Shown here: in pieces, positions 52,501 to 60,625 of the stretch
How the letters are laid out: each line of letters opens with the position of its first letter
How positions within the stretch are numbered: position 1 is the stretch's first letter
NCBI GenBank assembly: GCA_046351415.1
Contig: JAXLYO010000001.1
Span: 620,001-684,000 of the forward strand
Source: JABFRG01 sp046351415
GTDB taxonomy: Bacteria > Myxococcota_A > Polyangia > Polyangiales > Polyangiaceae
Reading direction: 5' to 3'
Length of the DNA: 64,000 nt
Notes under the pieces: model-generated
What the model was told of the DNA's origin: nothing
What the model saw: only the letters and a program-made list of their open reading frames with translations
Database searches by the model: none
Program-made: the position numbers and the translations under genes

Positions 52501-53322
52501 TCAGAACGGCCGCTCGTAGATCTTCGCCGTGATCACGCTCGGTGCGGTCGACGTTCCGCCGAAGTAGAGCCCCGAAGCCCACTTCAAGGTCGAGGCGCCC
52601 GTCGCGGCGCACCCTCGCGCAAGGGAGGTAGAGACATCGATGGTGCGCTGCCCGATCGTGCCCTTGATGGAGAAACGATACGCCGCACCATCGATGAACA
52701 CCCGATATCGAAGCGGCGCTTCCGCGGCGAGCTCCGCCTCGGATAGTTCGAGCATGGGTGGGAGCTTCGTGGCGTGGGTGCCCGCCACGTTCGCATAAGC
52801 TGTAACCTCCAACATCTTGGGGCTGCGATCGAGGCGCCAGCGCCAGCCGAACATCGCTCCGTACTGCGCGAGGTCCAACTGACCGCAATCGGAGAAACCG
52901 GGCAGCTTGCTCCAATCGTTTTGGTCGTTGGGCTGAACGGGATTCAGAAGCACGTAGCGTGCGCTCGAATCGAACTTGAAATCGAAGTCGCGCCCCGGGA
53001 CCGTGGTGAAGCCCGCAACCGGATTCGAAGGGGTTCCGCCGGTGACCGTGGCGGTATGGGAGCCAACCTCGATGCGGTACGTGGCGAAAGACGAAGCGGC
53101 GTCGGTAGGTTCGGTGGTGTCGCCCCCGGCGTCGAACGGAAGGCTCGCATCGTCCGCAGGTGCATCGACGTCCAGTGCACTTCCTGCGTCTCGAAGTGCA
53201 GAGGGCAAAGGAAGCGGCGAGCCCGGCTCGTCGGTGGCGCACGCGACGAAGCATACGAGTCCGGAGAGGCAAGCGACGGCGATGATGAGGGGCCGCCGCA
53301 CTTGTCGACCGCGCTCAGGCAC
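52501..53322 (-). CDS. Lipoprotein of unknown function
   Basis: A 273-residue lipoprotein (leader ends LVCFVAC), then a 50-residue Asp/Ala/Pro linker and a beta-rich domain ('FATYRIEVGSHTATVTGG' onward) with two cysteines (SDCGQL, RGCAAT). No family recognised. The GTG at 53322 overlaps the TetR gene by eight bases, so it is co-transcribed with it; a GTG at 53301 is the alternative start. Confidence 0.75.
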   Translation of the reverse strand: MPERGRQVRRPLIIAVACLSGLVCFVACATDEPGSPLPLPSALRDAGSALDVDAPADDASLPFDAGGDTTEPTDAASSFATYRIEVGSHTATVTGGTPSNPVAGFTTVPGRDFDFKFDSSARYVLLNPVQPNDQNDWSKLPGFSDCGQLDLAQYGAMFGWRWRLDRSPKMLEVTAYANVAGTHATKLPPMLELSEAELAAEAPLRYRVFIDGAAYRFSIKGTIGQRTIDVSTSLARGCAATGASTLKWASGLYFGGTSTAPSVITAKIYERPF

Positions 53323-54049
53323 GCTTCACCTTACGCTTCGCTTTGAGCTTCTCTGCCCGCTGATGCTTCTTCTCGCCAACCGCATCCTCTCGACGTTGTC
53401 GTTCGTTTGAGACGGTGTTCATCAGCGCGTCGATGAGTTCTTCGATGAACATGTCTCGTGGCACGTGAGCTCCCGCCTTCGAAAGCCGCATGTAGTCGAC
53501 AAACGACAGCGACATGATGTTGGTGAAGCGAGCAAGCCGGATGGGAAAGAGCTGCGGCGGAAGGTCGCCCGCAAAGCTCACGAGTTTCTGCATGAGCGCC
53601 AGATTGCCCGGTGAATGCGTACAGCGCCGCTCCGTGAGCGGGTATTCGGCGCTCGCGGCAAGCTGCGCGATGAGCGCCAAGTAGTGACGCCCCCCATCGG
53701 GGTCATCCAGCTTCGCTGCCAAGCCCTTGACGAGCATCGTGACGACGTTTCTCAGTGTGGCCCGTTTCGTTCGTTCGAGCTCCTCGAGGGTACGAAGGAA
53801 GGACTTTTGCATCGGCTCGGCATGACGTTCGAGTACGCACTCGAGCAATTCCGTCTTGTCGTGGAAGTGATAGATCGCTGCGGAGAGGTTGCGTTGCCCG
53901 GCGGCAAGCGTGATTTCACGAAGAGACACGGAATGGATGCCTCGCGCTGCGAAACTCTCCTCGGCGGCCCGCATCAGGGCAAGCCGGGTGTCGACACTTT
54001 TCGCCACGGCGCGTGAGTGTGCCACACTTGGATGTAGCCCGCGATTCAT
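53315..54049 (-). CDS. TetR-family transcriptional regulator
   Basis: A 244-residue regulator. The HTH region is 'SLREITLAAGQRNLSAAIYHF' (about residues 42-62) after 'ALMRAAEESFAARG'. The C-terminus ends in a highly basic tail (KKHQRAEKLKAKRKVKRA). It overlaps the lipoprotein gene downstream and lies close to the AraC-like fragment upstream. Ligand and targets unknown. Confidence 0.88.
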   Translation of the reverse strand: MNRGLHPSVAHSRAVAKSVDTRLALMRAAEESFAARGIHSVSLREITLAAGQRNLSAAIYHFHDKTELLECVLERHAEPMQKSFLRTLEELERTKRATLRNVVTMLVKGLAAKLDDPDGGRHYLALIAQLAASAEYPLTERRCTHSPGNLALMQKLVSFAGDLPPQLFPIRLARFTNIMSLSFVDYMRLSKAGAHVPRDMFIEELIDALMNTVSNERQRREDAVGEKKHQRAEKLKAKRKVKRA

Positions 54050-54059
54050 ATCTGGCGCT

Positions 54060-54338
54060 TCAAGTGGAGCGATGGCGAGCCCGATAGTCTCGAGGACTCG
54101 TCCCGACCACTTCCTCGAAGGCGCAGTTCAAGTTCTGCAGTTTGCGGAAGCCTACTTCGAGGGCGATGCCCGCGAGTTTCACGTCGCTCGTCTCGAGAAG
54201 ATGCATGGCTCTTTCGACTTGTAGCTCGCGGAGTTCCTCTCGATACGAGCAGCCAATCGCCGCGAGGGCGCGTTGAAGCGAACGGGGTGATGTGCCGAGT
54301 TTGTCGGCGAGGGACTCCAGCGAGAAGACGGACGGCAC
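54060..54338 (-). CDS. Isolated AraC-type HTH domain (possible remnant)
   Basis: 92 residues that match only the DNA-binding half of an AraC regulator: 'LESLADKLGTSPRSLQRALA' is the first helix-turn-helix and 'VKLAGIALEVGFRKLQNLNCAF' the second, ending TSPRDYR. Family members normally carry an N-terminal effector domain of about 180 residues, which is missing; no in-frame continuation upstream looks like one. It may be a stand-alone regulator or a truncated gene. Start GTG, weakly supported. Confidence 0.6.
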   Translation of the reverse strand: MPSVFSLESLADKLGTSPRSLQRALAAIGCSYREELRELQVERAMHLLETSDVKLAGIALEVGFRKLQNLNCAFEEVVGTSPRDYRARHRST

Positions 54339-54446
54339 GCGTGAGGGTTGTGAAGCCGAAGCCCGTGTTCGTCAACGGGCGGTGGTCAAATAATAAATCG
54401 GACGATTGATTTCTCTCGAAAGCATCTGACGTCGGTCGTCCCCGTG

Positions 54447-54452
54447 TATACT
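54447..54452 (+). promoter_or_regulatory. Candidate -10 box for the cold-shock-like gene
   Basis: TATACT lies six bases before the ATG at 54459, with no ribosome site; a weak -35 (CTGACG) lies about 15 bases upstream. It suggests a leaderless message. Confidence 0.45.
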
Positions 54453-54458
54453 CGGCTC

Positions 54459-54683
54459 ATGACCGAAGCGAAGAAAGCCACGATCGTCACCTTCCAAAAA
54501 GAACAAGGGTTTGGCCGTGTGAACGTGGAAGGAGAAGGCGAGCTCCCCTTCGATGCCGTGGTCGCGCAGCCTCCCGCGGAGAAGCTTCTGACGGGGACGG
54601 AAGTCATGGTCGAAACGGGCCCCTCGCGCATCCCTGGCAAGACGAAGGTCGTCAAGCTTTGGATCGGAGACACACCTCCCTGA
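54459..54683 (+). CDS. Small cold-shock-domain-like protein
   Basis: 74 residues with the outline of a cold-shock OB-fold: 'KKATIVTFQKEQGFGRVNVE' parallels the GxVKWFNxxKGFGFI strand pair, and GELPFDAVV the DVFVH strand, although the aromatic nucleic-acid-binding residues are largely replaced. It may bind RNA or DNA weakly, or use the fold for another purpose. The ATG at 54459 follows a TATACT box; a GTG five codons earlier lies inside that box. Confidence 0.68.
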   Translation: MTEAKKATIVTFQKEQGFGRVNVEGEGELPFDAVVAQPPAEKLLTGTEVMVETGPSRIPGKTKVVKLWIGDTPP

Positions 54684-54811
54684 CGCGAGTCTGCTCGTCA
54701 CTCGAGTTCCTGCGCGCGCGTGCCTCAGCTGTGGCACGAAGGCGCGACGAGCCCTGCATTCCGACGCGATGATCCTGTGATTCCCGGCGTTTTCACACGC
54801 ATGGGATGTGG

Positions 54812-54827
54812 TGGCATGTGCGTTGCA
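54812..54827 (+). promoter_or_regulatory. Predicted sigma-54 promoter
   Basis: TGGCATGTGCGTTGCA matches the -24/-12 pattern TGGCAC-N5-TTGCA with exactly ten bases between the GG and GC pairs. Transcription would start about 54838, giving a leader of about 37 bases with an AAGGAG ribosome site before the ATG at 54875. Confidence 0.7.
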
Positions 54828-54874
54828 ATTCCCTGGAAGGTTCCCGAAGGCACCTCAACCCAAGGAGAATTGTC

Positions 54875-55231
54875 ATGCCGAATCAAGTCAGTGAGCAGAC
54901 GAACCGCAGCGGAAAGTCCAAGTCCGAGAACTCGGGACAATCCAAACAGTCCACACAGGCGAATCCGTCGAACGAGCCCATTCAGAAGAACCAGAAGAAC
55001 GCGCAGACCGATGATCTGAATCTCGGTGACCGTGAGGGAACGGGGCAGCGCGGCGATACGATGCAGGCGGGTGAGTACAAGAAGGACGGCTTCAGTCAGA
55101 AGACCGGCAACGTCGGAAGCCAGAACCGTTCGAACGAGAACGAGAGCAGCCAAACGGACGAGAACAAGTTCTCGAAGAAGAGCGGCGCTCAGTGCGCAAA
55201 CCGCGCTCCGAGGAAGGTGCACTCTCGGTGA
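54875..55231 (+). CDS. Small disordered hydrophilic protein (probable stress protein)
   Basis: 118 residues with almost no hydrophobic residues, rich in Ser, Asn, Gln, Lys, Glu and Gly (SKSENSGQSKQSTQANPS is typical). It should be intrinsically unfolded and resembles hydrophilin-like stress proteins in composition, though I recognise no family. One cysteine lies near the end. It has the best ribosome site in the area (AAGGAG, nine bases before the ATG) and a sigma-54-type promoter, so strong, signal-dependent expression is likely. The longer frame from 54806 crosses that promoter and is rejected. Confidence 0.75.
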   Translation: MPNQVSEQTNRSGKSKSENSGQSKQSTQANPSNEPIQKNQKNAQTDDLNLGDREGTGQRGDTMQAGEYKKDGFSQKTGNVGSQNRSNENESSQTDENKFSKKSGAQCANRAPRKVHSR

Positions 55232-55315
55232 TGTGCGTCTTCCTCGCGGCGCCATGCGTTGCGTTCTCGTGATGCCGACGTCCACGTTGGTGCGCGTCGT
55301 TCCGAGCAGGTCATC

Positions 55316-55963
55316 ATGCAAGTTTACCGATCTCACCCCCTCCTATCCCTCGTGGTCGTCGTCAGCACCTTTGGCTGCAGCGCCGAAGATACTTCCGCAA
55401 GCGACGACGCACTCCGTGCCGCTGCCGGGGCGTCCGGCAGCGTGTCTGCGGAGTGGGGAACCGACTTACCCAAAGACTCGCCCTGCCCTGGTTCGAGCGC
55501 AAGCCCAAGTCGTGCCGCCGCCGAACGTCTTGCGAACGCGTTCGGAACGTGGAGATTCGCACGCCGAAACGTCCATGGAATGACCAAGGAGGTGAGCCAC
55601 TGCGACAGCATGATGGTGTACCGTATCGGACTCGCAGACGACCCGCGGTCGGCCATGGAACGTGCATCTTGCGCGCTCGTTCGAAGCGAAATCATCCCAT
55701 TCCGCGCTGCCCGCATCCAGGCTCCGGGGTGCCCAATGGTCGAGTGTGGCGGCTCGTTCGGACTCGTGTGGTACGAAACCAATGGAAGCGTCTTCGGTCT
55801 CGATGCAGACGGCAATCCAACGGGCATGCCGTTGCTCACGTTCGAGATGCAACGCACCGAACGCGGTGAATACGTGCTCGTTCAAACGAACTCCGGGACA
55901 AGTCCCACCGACACCCAGACCGTGCTCGCCCGCACCGAAGCTCAGATTACGTGCGCGCCCTGA
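55316..55963 (+). CDS. Lipoprotein of unknown function
   Basis: A 215-residue lipoprotein (leader ends VSTFGC, then SAEDTSASDD). The mature domain has five cysteines (including SPCPG, SHCDS, APGCPMVECGG and ITCAP), probably two disulphides, and a beta-rich end. The ATG at 55316 gives the signal peptide; the frame starts earlier. It overlaps the convergent methyltransferase gene by 17 bases. Confidence 0.75.
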   Translation: MQVYRSHPLLSLVVVVSTFGCSAEDTSASDDALRAAAGASGSVSAEWGTDLPKDSPCPGSSASPSRAAAERLANAFGTWRFARRNVHGMTKEVSHCDSMMVYRIGLADDPRSAMERASCALVRSEIIPFRAARIQAPGCPMVECGGSFGLVWYETNGSVFGLDADGNPTGMPLLTFEMQRTERGEYVLVQTNSGTSPTDTQTVLARTEAQITCAP

Positions 55964-56582
55964 TCCGCGCAGGTTCGTACATTCTCGCAAACCAAGCGAC
56001 GCCGGATGGGCTCACGCGGGGCTCGATGCGCATTTCCGCCGACAGCGGGTGCGCAATCGGGTTCCTCAGTTCGGGTGAAAGCAGCACGAGCATCGCTCCG
56101 GGCTTGCCTTCGGAGGCGATGCGTTCGAAAAGCCGCGATTCGTTTCCATCGGGATAGTGAAAGAACGTGTCGACCTCGGAGAAGCGCACTCCGAGGTCGT
56201 GGAACACATCGTTCATGAAATAGTCTCCCATCGCGAGGCGCGGCATCGCGGAGGCATTGCATCCGCTCGTAGAAGAGAGCGCACGGGCGTGAAGAGACGC
56301 GTCGCATTCGACGCCGTAGACGCGAAACCCTCGTCCGACCGAGGCGAGTGCGAGCGCGATTCGCCCGTCTCCTGAGCCAGCATCCAAGATGCGCGAACCT
56401 TCCGCGAAGTGTCCGCGTCCGACGAGCGTGACGATCGCCTCCGCAACGACGTCGATGGGCGTCGCAAGAAAGAGCCCCCCTTCGGTGATCCGCAGTGCTT
56501 CGCCTTCCATGCCGTAGACCGTGTCCAACGTCGTGAACAGTGCGCCAAAGAGGGCATCGAAGGACGGCGCTGCAGTGGACAT
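55947..56582 (-). CDS. Class I SAM-dependent methyltransferase (Dot1/RrmJ-like size)
   Basis: 211 residues. Motif I is SRILDAGSGDGRIALALA, followed by VYGVECDASLHARA; 'VDTFFHYPDGNESRLFE' matches the region after motif IV. Cysteines and arrangement resemble small methyltransferases annotated as Dot1-like. Substrate unknown. Tail-to-tail overlap of 17 bases with the lipoprotein gene. Confidence 0.82.
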   Translation of the reverse strand: MSTAAPSFDALFGALFTTLDTVYGMEGEALRITEGGLFLATPIDVVAEAIVTLVGRGHFAEGSRILDAGSGDGRIALALASVGRGFRVYGVECDASLHARALSSTSGCNASAMPRLAMGDYFMNDVFHDLGVRFSEVDTFFHYPDGNESRLFERIASEGKPGAMLVLLSPELRNPIAHPLSAEMRIEPRVSPSGVAWFARMYEPARIRART

Positions 56583-56732
56583 TATTCGTCACGAGCGTCC
56601 TACCAAACCGTCGGCCCTGCCACCAGAACCGAGCAATGCGTGCGTTGGATGCCCGCTCGGCGACGAGACGAAAATGCTGCTACGTCCGAAAACGGCCAGC
56701 GCGACCGACGTGACGAAGGTAGGAATGAAGGC

Positions 56733-58220
56733 GTGACCAAGACCCTCGACGAAGATGCCTGCTATCGGGCGCTCGTGACGCATGACGCGCGCTTCGACGG
56801 CGCGTTCTTCGTCGGCGTGCGCACGACAGGTGTGTACTGCCGTCCGGTGTGTCGTGCACGGACACCTCGTCGCGAAAACTGCGTGTTCTTTTCGCGAGCA
56901 GCGCAGGCGGAGCAGTGGGGCTTCCGTGCGTGCTTTCGATGTCGTCCGGAACGTGCCCCTGGGAACGCCATGAACTCGAACGTGGATGCCGTACCGCGCT
57001 TGGTCCTCGCCGCGACGCACAAGATCGAAGAGGGTGCCCTCAACGAAGGCAGTGTCGACGATCTCGCAGCATCCCTTGGCGTCGGGGCCCGCCACCTGCG
57101 ACGCACTTTGCGCGAAGAGCTCGGCGTCGGTCCCCTCGAGTTGGCTCTTTCGCGTCGGGTTGCGGTTGCGCGCGAGCTCCTGCTCGGAACTTCCTTGCCC
57201 ATCACCGAGGTGGCGTTCGCGAGCGGCTTCTCGAGCGTGCGCCGCTTCAACGCTCTCTACCGTTCGCATCAAGGCATGACGCCCTCCGAGGTCCGTCGTC
57301 CCCGCCTCTCCCATCGAAAAGCCATTCCGCCGGGCCTTCGATTGGTGCTCGACGTTCGACCTCCCTTCGACCCGGCACCTGCGTTTTCCTTTTTGAAAGC
57401 GCGTGCCGTTCCGTCGAGCGAGACAGTGACGGGGGATACGTACCGAAAAGCCGTTGCGCTCGACGACGCGAAAGGCAAAAGGCACATCGGCATCATTTCC
57501 GTGAGGCCCGCGGTGAGCAAGTCCGCGCTCATCGTCGACGTATCACCCTCCCTCGCTCCCGTCTTGATGGTCGTCGCTGCGCGCGTGCGCCACGCATTCG
57601 ACACGGACTCCGATCCGAGCCTCATCGGCGCGCATCTCTGCAAAGACCCTTTCTTGCGCGCATACGTGAAGCGAAGACCGGGCCTCAGGGTACAAGGCGC
57701 ATTCGACCCTTTCGAATGGGCGGTGCGTGCAATTCTTGGTCAGCAGGTGAGCGTTCGCGCTGCACGCACACTCGCATCCCGCCTCGTCGAGCGCTTCGGC
57801 ATTGCGGTTGCGACCGAAACGTCGCCCACCTTCGCCTGGCCCGACCCGCAACGGCTTGCGAACGCCAGGCCCGATGCGCTCGCAGCGATTGGTATCACGA
57901 GCGCCCGCGCTCGCACATTGCATGCGCTCGCCGTTTCGATGGCAGAGGGGGCGATCGCGCTCGACAGACACGGCGACGTCGAAGCCACCGTCGAGACACT
58001 TCTCTCGATCCCTGGAATCGGTCGTTGGACTGCGGACTACATCGCTCTGCGATCGCTTGGCTGGCCAGACGCGTTTCCCGCGGGCGACTTGGTCTTACGC
58101 AAAGTCATGGGAGGCCTATCCGCGCGCGAAGCCGACCTACGCAGTCAAAAGTGGAAGCCCTGGCGAGCGTATGCCGCCACACACCTTTGGACCGGAACAT
58201 CGGAGGACACCGAAGCATGA
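56733..58220 (+). CDS. Ada-AlkA fusion: alkylation-damage sensor and 3-methyladenine DNA glycosylase
   Basis: A 495-residue repair protein from a GTG with ribosome site AGGAATGAAGG. Residues 1-75 are the Ada zinc domain with all four cysteines (Cys36, 40, 67, 70; spacing as in Ada, Cys36 being the methylphosphotriester acceptor). An AraC-type HTH domain follows (about 90-175; 'VDDLAASLGVGARHLRRTL'). The C-terminal 290 residues are AlkA, with helix-hairpin-helix LLSIPGIGRWTADYIA and catalytic Asp in FPAGDLVLRK. It should excise alkylated bases and sense methylation, perhaps activating its own operon. It overlaps the original ogt start by ATGA. Confidence 0.92.
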   Translation: MTKTLDEDACYRALVTHDARFDGAFFVGVRTTGVYCRPVCRARTPRRENCVFFSRAAQAEQWGFRACFRCRPERAPGNAMNSNVDAVPRLVLAATHKIEEGALNEGSVDDLAASLGVGARHLRRTLREELGVGPLELALSRRVAVARELLLGTSLPITEVAFASGFSSVRRFNALYRSHQGMTPSEVRRPRLSHRKAIPPGLRLVLDVRPPFDPAPAFSFLKARAVPSSETVTGDTYRKAVALDDAKGKRHIGIISVRPAVSKSALIVDVSPSLAPVLMVVAARVRHAFDTDSDPSLIGAHLCKDPFLRAYVKRRPGLRVQGAFDPFEWAVRAILGQQVSVRAARTLASRLVERFGIAVATETSPTFAWPDPQRLANARPDALAAIGITSARARTLHALAVSMAEGAIALDRHGDVEATVETLLSIPGIGRWTADYIALRSLGWPDAFPAGDLVLRKVMGGLSAREADLRSQKWKPWRAYAATHLWTGTSEDTEA

Positions 58221-58764
58221 ATACCGAGCGCCGCATCGTCTATTGCAACACTCATTCGCCCGTCGGTGAACTCTTGCTCATCGCGAGGTGAATCCCACGC
58301 GTGATGCATTCGCGCTCACCGGAATCTACTTCGCGAACGCACCACATGCGCGGGGCGCCGTACCTCCGGGGGCGCGGAAGAGCGAGGCATCCTTCACGCA
58401 CGTCATCGAACAGCTTCGCAGCTACTTCGGTGGAACGCGAACGTCGTTCGACATCGCCATGAAACCGAATGGGACGGCATTCCAGCGCGATGTTTGGAAA
58501 GTACTCACGTCCATTCCCTTTGGCGAAACCCGAACCTACGGAGAGATCGCCCGTGCGCTCGGCCGTCCCCAAGCCTCGAGGGCCGTCGGGGCTGCAAACG
58601 GCAAGAACCCTCTTTCGATCGTCGTTCCTTGCCACCGTGTCATCGGCGGGAACGGAACACTGACCGGCTATGCCGGTGGCGTCGAACAGAAACGTCTTCT
58701 CCTCGCACACGAAGGCGCACTCGACGAAGCGGTCCGCCGCCTCTCACGCTGGAGAATCCACTGA
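58217..58764 (+). pseudogene. ogt: Methylated-DNA-protein cysteine methyltransferase, frameshifted
   Basis: The gene should begin at the ATG at 58217, which overlaps the Ada-AlkA stop (ATGA) and reads MNTERRIVYCNTHSPVGELL, a normal N-terminal strand, but it hits a stop at 58289-58291. The rest continues one frame away from about 58285 (DAFALTGIYFANAP) through 'GTAFQRDVWKVLTSIPFGET' to the active site VVPCHRVIGG, all intact. One base near 58284-58288 seems to be missing. A GTG at 58288 could start a 158-residue product that lacks the first strands. Real loss, programmed shifting and assembly error are all possible. Product: direct reversal of O6-alkylguanine. Confidence 0.78.
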
Positions 58765-58824
58765 TTGTGTGCGGTCGCGAAAAGGATTCGTCGGACTTGC
58801 GAAGAGGCACGCTAAGATGGCGGG

Positions 58825-59952
58825 ATGCTGCATCGCCGCGCCTTCCTGCAAGGCACCGCCCTCGCATTGGGAACGAGCCGTGTCTTCGGGGACGAGGAAC
58901 CACTTCCGACGCTGCTCAAGAACGTGGGAACCCCGCAGGACCTCGCGACCCCCCTCCAGTGGTTCGACCGACTGCTGACGCCGACAGATGTATTCTTCGT
59001 ACGAAGTCACTTCGGTGCACCGCTACTCGACGCCAAGCGAAAGCTCGCGGTGAAAGGCCTCGTTGCGACACCGCTCCAATTCACGGCAGAAGAGCTGCGC
59101 GCATCGTTCAAGGAAGTCACGCTGACGGCGGTCCTCCAATGCGCCGGAAATGGGAGAGCTTTCCACAGTCCGCGCGTTCCGGGCGTCCAGTGGGGCCACG
59201 GTGCGATGGGGCAAGCCACCTTCACGGGTGTTCGCCTCAAAGACATTCTCTTGAAAGCCGGCGTCTCGAAAGATGCCGCTTACGTGCACCTGGCAGGCGC
59301 CGACACCCCGCCGAAGAAGGAAGTGCCCGCCTTCGTGCGCAGCATTCCGATGGCGCGAGCCATGGATGAGACGACGCTTGTCGCTTGGGCAATGAATGGC
59401 GCGCCGTTGACGCTTGCACACGGAGCACCCCTTCGGCTCGTCGTCCCGGGCTGGGCGGGAGATCACTGGATGAAGTGGCTCACGCAGGTGCGTGTCGAAA
59501 AAGAAGAGGCCACTGGTTTCTTCATGCAGACTGCATACAAGTACCCCATCACGCCCGTGGAACCTGGGTCTGCGGTGAAGCCGGAGAACATGCGCTCGCT
59601 CACGACGTTTCCCGTGAAGTCCGTCGTGGCACGTCCCATCGAAGGCGCAAAAGTACCGAAGGGTGAACAGCGACTCGCGGGTTGCGCGTTCTCCGGCGAG
59701 GCCGCGATCGCGAAAGTCGAAGTTTCGACCGATGGCGGCGCGACCTGGAAACTCGCGACGCTCGAGGGTGATGGCGGCATCGGAAAGTGGCAAGTGTGGC
59801 GGCATCGCTTCGATGCTCCTGCAGGGCACTATTCGGTCCTCGTTCGAGCGACGGACAAGAAAGGCAACGTACAACCCGAGAGAGCCGCGTGGAATCCGAG
59901 CGGTTACTTCCACAACGCCTGGCACAAGGTGAGCTGGGAGGTCGTCGGATGA
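58825..59952 (+). CDS. Sulfite oxidase/dehydrogenase-type molybdopterin enzyme
   Basis: A 375-residue periplasmic enzyme. HRRAFLQG is a twin-arginine signal. The Mo-coordinating cysteine is Cys106 in LQCAGNGR, with the cofactor-binding segments RLVVPGWAGDHWMKWL and FVRSHFGAP; the last 110 residues form the Ig-like dimerisation domain ('VSTDGGATWKLATL'). TAAGAT lies six bases before the ATG. The next gene is a dihaem cytochrome (ATGA overlap), so electrons from sulfite or a related substrate should pass to it, as in SorAB. Confidence 0.88.
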   Translation: MLHRRAFLQGTALALGTSRVFGDEEPLPTLLKNVGTPQDLATPLQWFDRLLTPTDVFFVRSHFGAPLLDAKRKLAVKGLVATPLQFTAEELRASFKEVTLTAVLQCAGNGRAFHSPRVPGVQWGHGAMGQATFTGVRLKDILLKAGVSKDAAYVHLAGADTPPKKEVPAFVRSIPMARAMDETTLVAWAMNGAPLTLAHGAPLRLVVPGWAGDHWMKWLTQVRVEKEEATGFFMQTAYKYPITPVEPGSAVKPENMRSLTTFPVKSVVARPIEGAKVPKGEQRLAGCAFSGEAAIAKVEVSTDGGATWKLATLEGDGGIGKWQVWRHRFDAPAGHYSVLVRATDKKGNVQPERAAWNPSGYFHNAWHKVSWEVVG

Positions 59953-60599
59953 AAGCGGCGGCCCTCTTTTCAGTCACACTTGCGTTCGCTGCGTCGTTCG
60001 CCGTCTTCGCTTGCTCGAAGAAGGAGGCTCCCGTTCAGCCGCCTGCGCCTGCAGCGACCGACGCGAGCGTCGACAAGGAAGCGCTCAACGACGCGGAAGG
60101 AAAGCGCATCGTGCGCGGCGCTTGCCTCTCATGCCACAGCGAAGAGTTGCTCGCCCAGCAGCGTCTTCCGAAAGCGAAGTGGGAAGCGACCGTGAAGAAG
60201 ATGATCGGGTGGGGTGCCAACGTCGACGCAACCGAAACCGAGCCACTCGTCGCCTACCTATCGCGAATGTACGGACCGGATGCGGGAGCGTGGGAACCGG
60301 AACCCATCCTCGCTTCGGATGCGGTGAAGAGACTCGAACCACAAAGCGATGGCGTCTTCGCTGGCGGCTCTGCGGAAACGGGCAAGGGTCTGTACGCCGA
60401 ACGATGTTCCGGGTGTCACGGCGCCGACGCGCGGGGAAGCATCGGTCTCGACCTCGTCGAGCGCCCCGTTCTCTATCGGGCGTCGGACGTCGCCGCGAAC
60501 ATTCGCATGGGACGAGGCAAAATGGCGCCCGTACCGCGCATGACCGACCGCGAGATCGCCGACGTCCTCGCGTACCTGCGAACGCTCCGCCTACCCTGA
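59949..60599 (+). CDS. Dihaem cytochrome c lipoprotein, electron acceptor of the molybdoenzyme
   Basis: A 216-residue protein with two haem c sites, CLSCH (59-63) and CSGCH (153-157). The leader ends in VFAC (Cys22), followed by SKKE, so it is a predicted lipoprotein. Methionines near residues 190-200 (GRGKMAPVPRM) can serve as axial ligand. The ATG overlaps the upstream stop. Normal SorB is a soluble monohaem protein; a lipid-anchored dihaem partner is a variant. Confidence 0.88.
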   Translation: MKAAALFSVTLAFAASFAVFACSKKEAPVQPPAPAATDASVDKEALNDAEGKRIVRGACLSCHSEELLAQQRLPKAKWEATVKKMIGWGANVDATETEPLVAYLSRMYGPDAGAWEPEPILASDAVKRLEPQSDGVFAGGSAETGKGLYAERCSGCHGADARGSIGLDLVERPVLYRASDVAANIRMGRGKMAPVPRMTDREIADVLAYLRTLRLP

Positions 60600-60625
60600 A
60601 AGGCGGAGCGCACGCTCGGGTTCGT

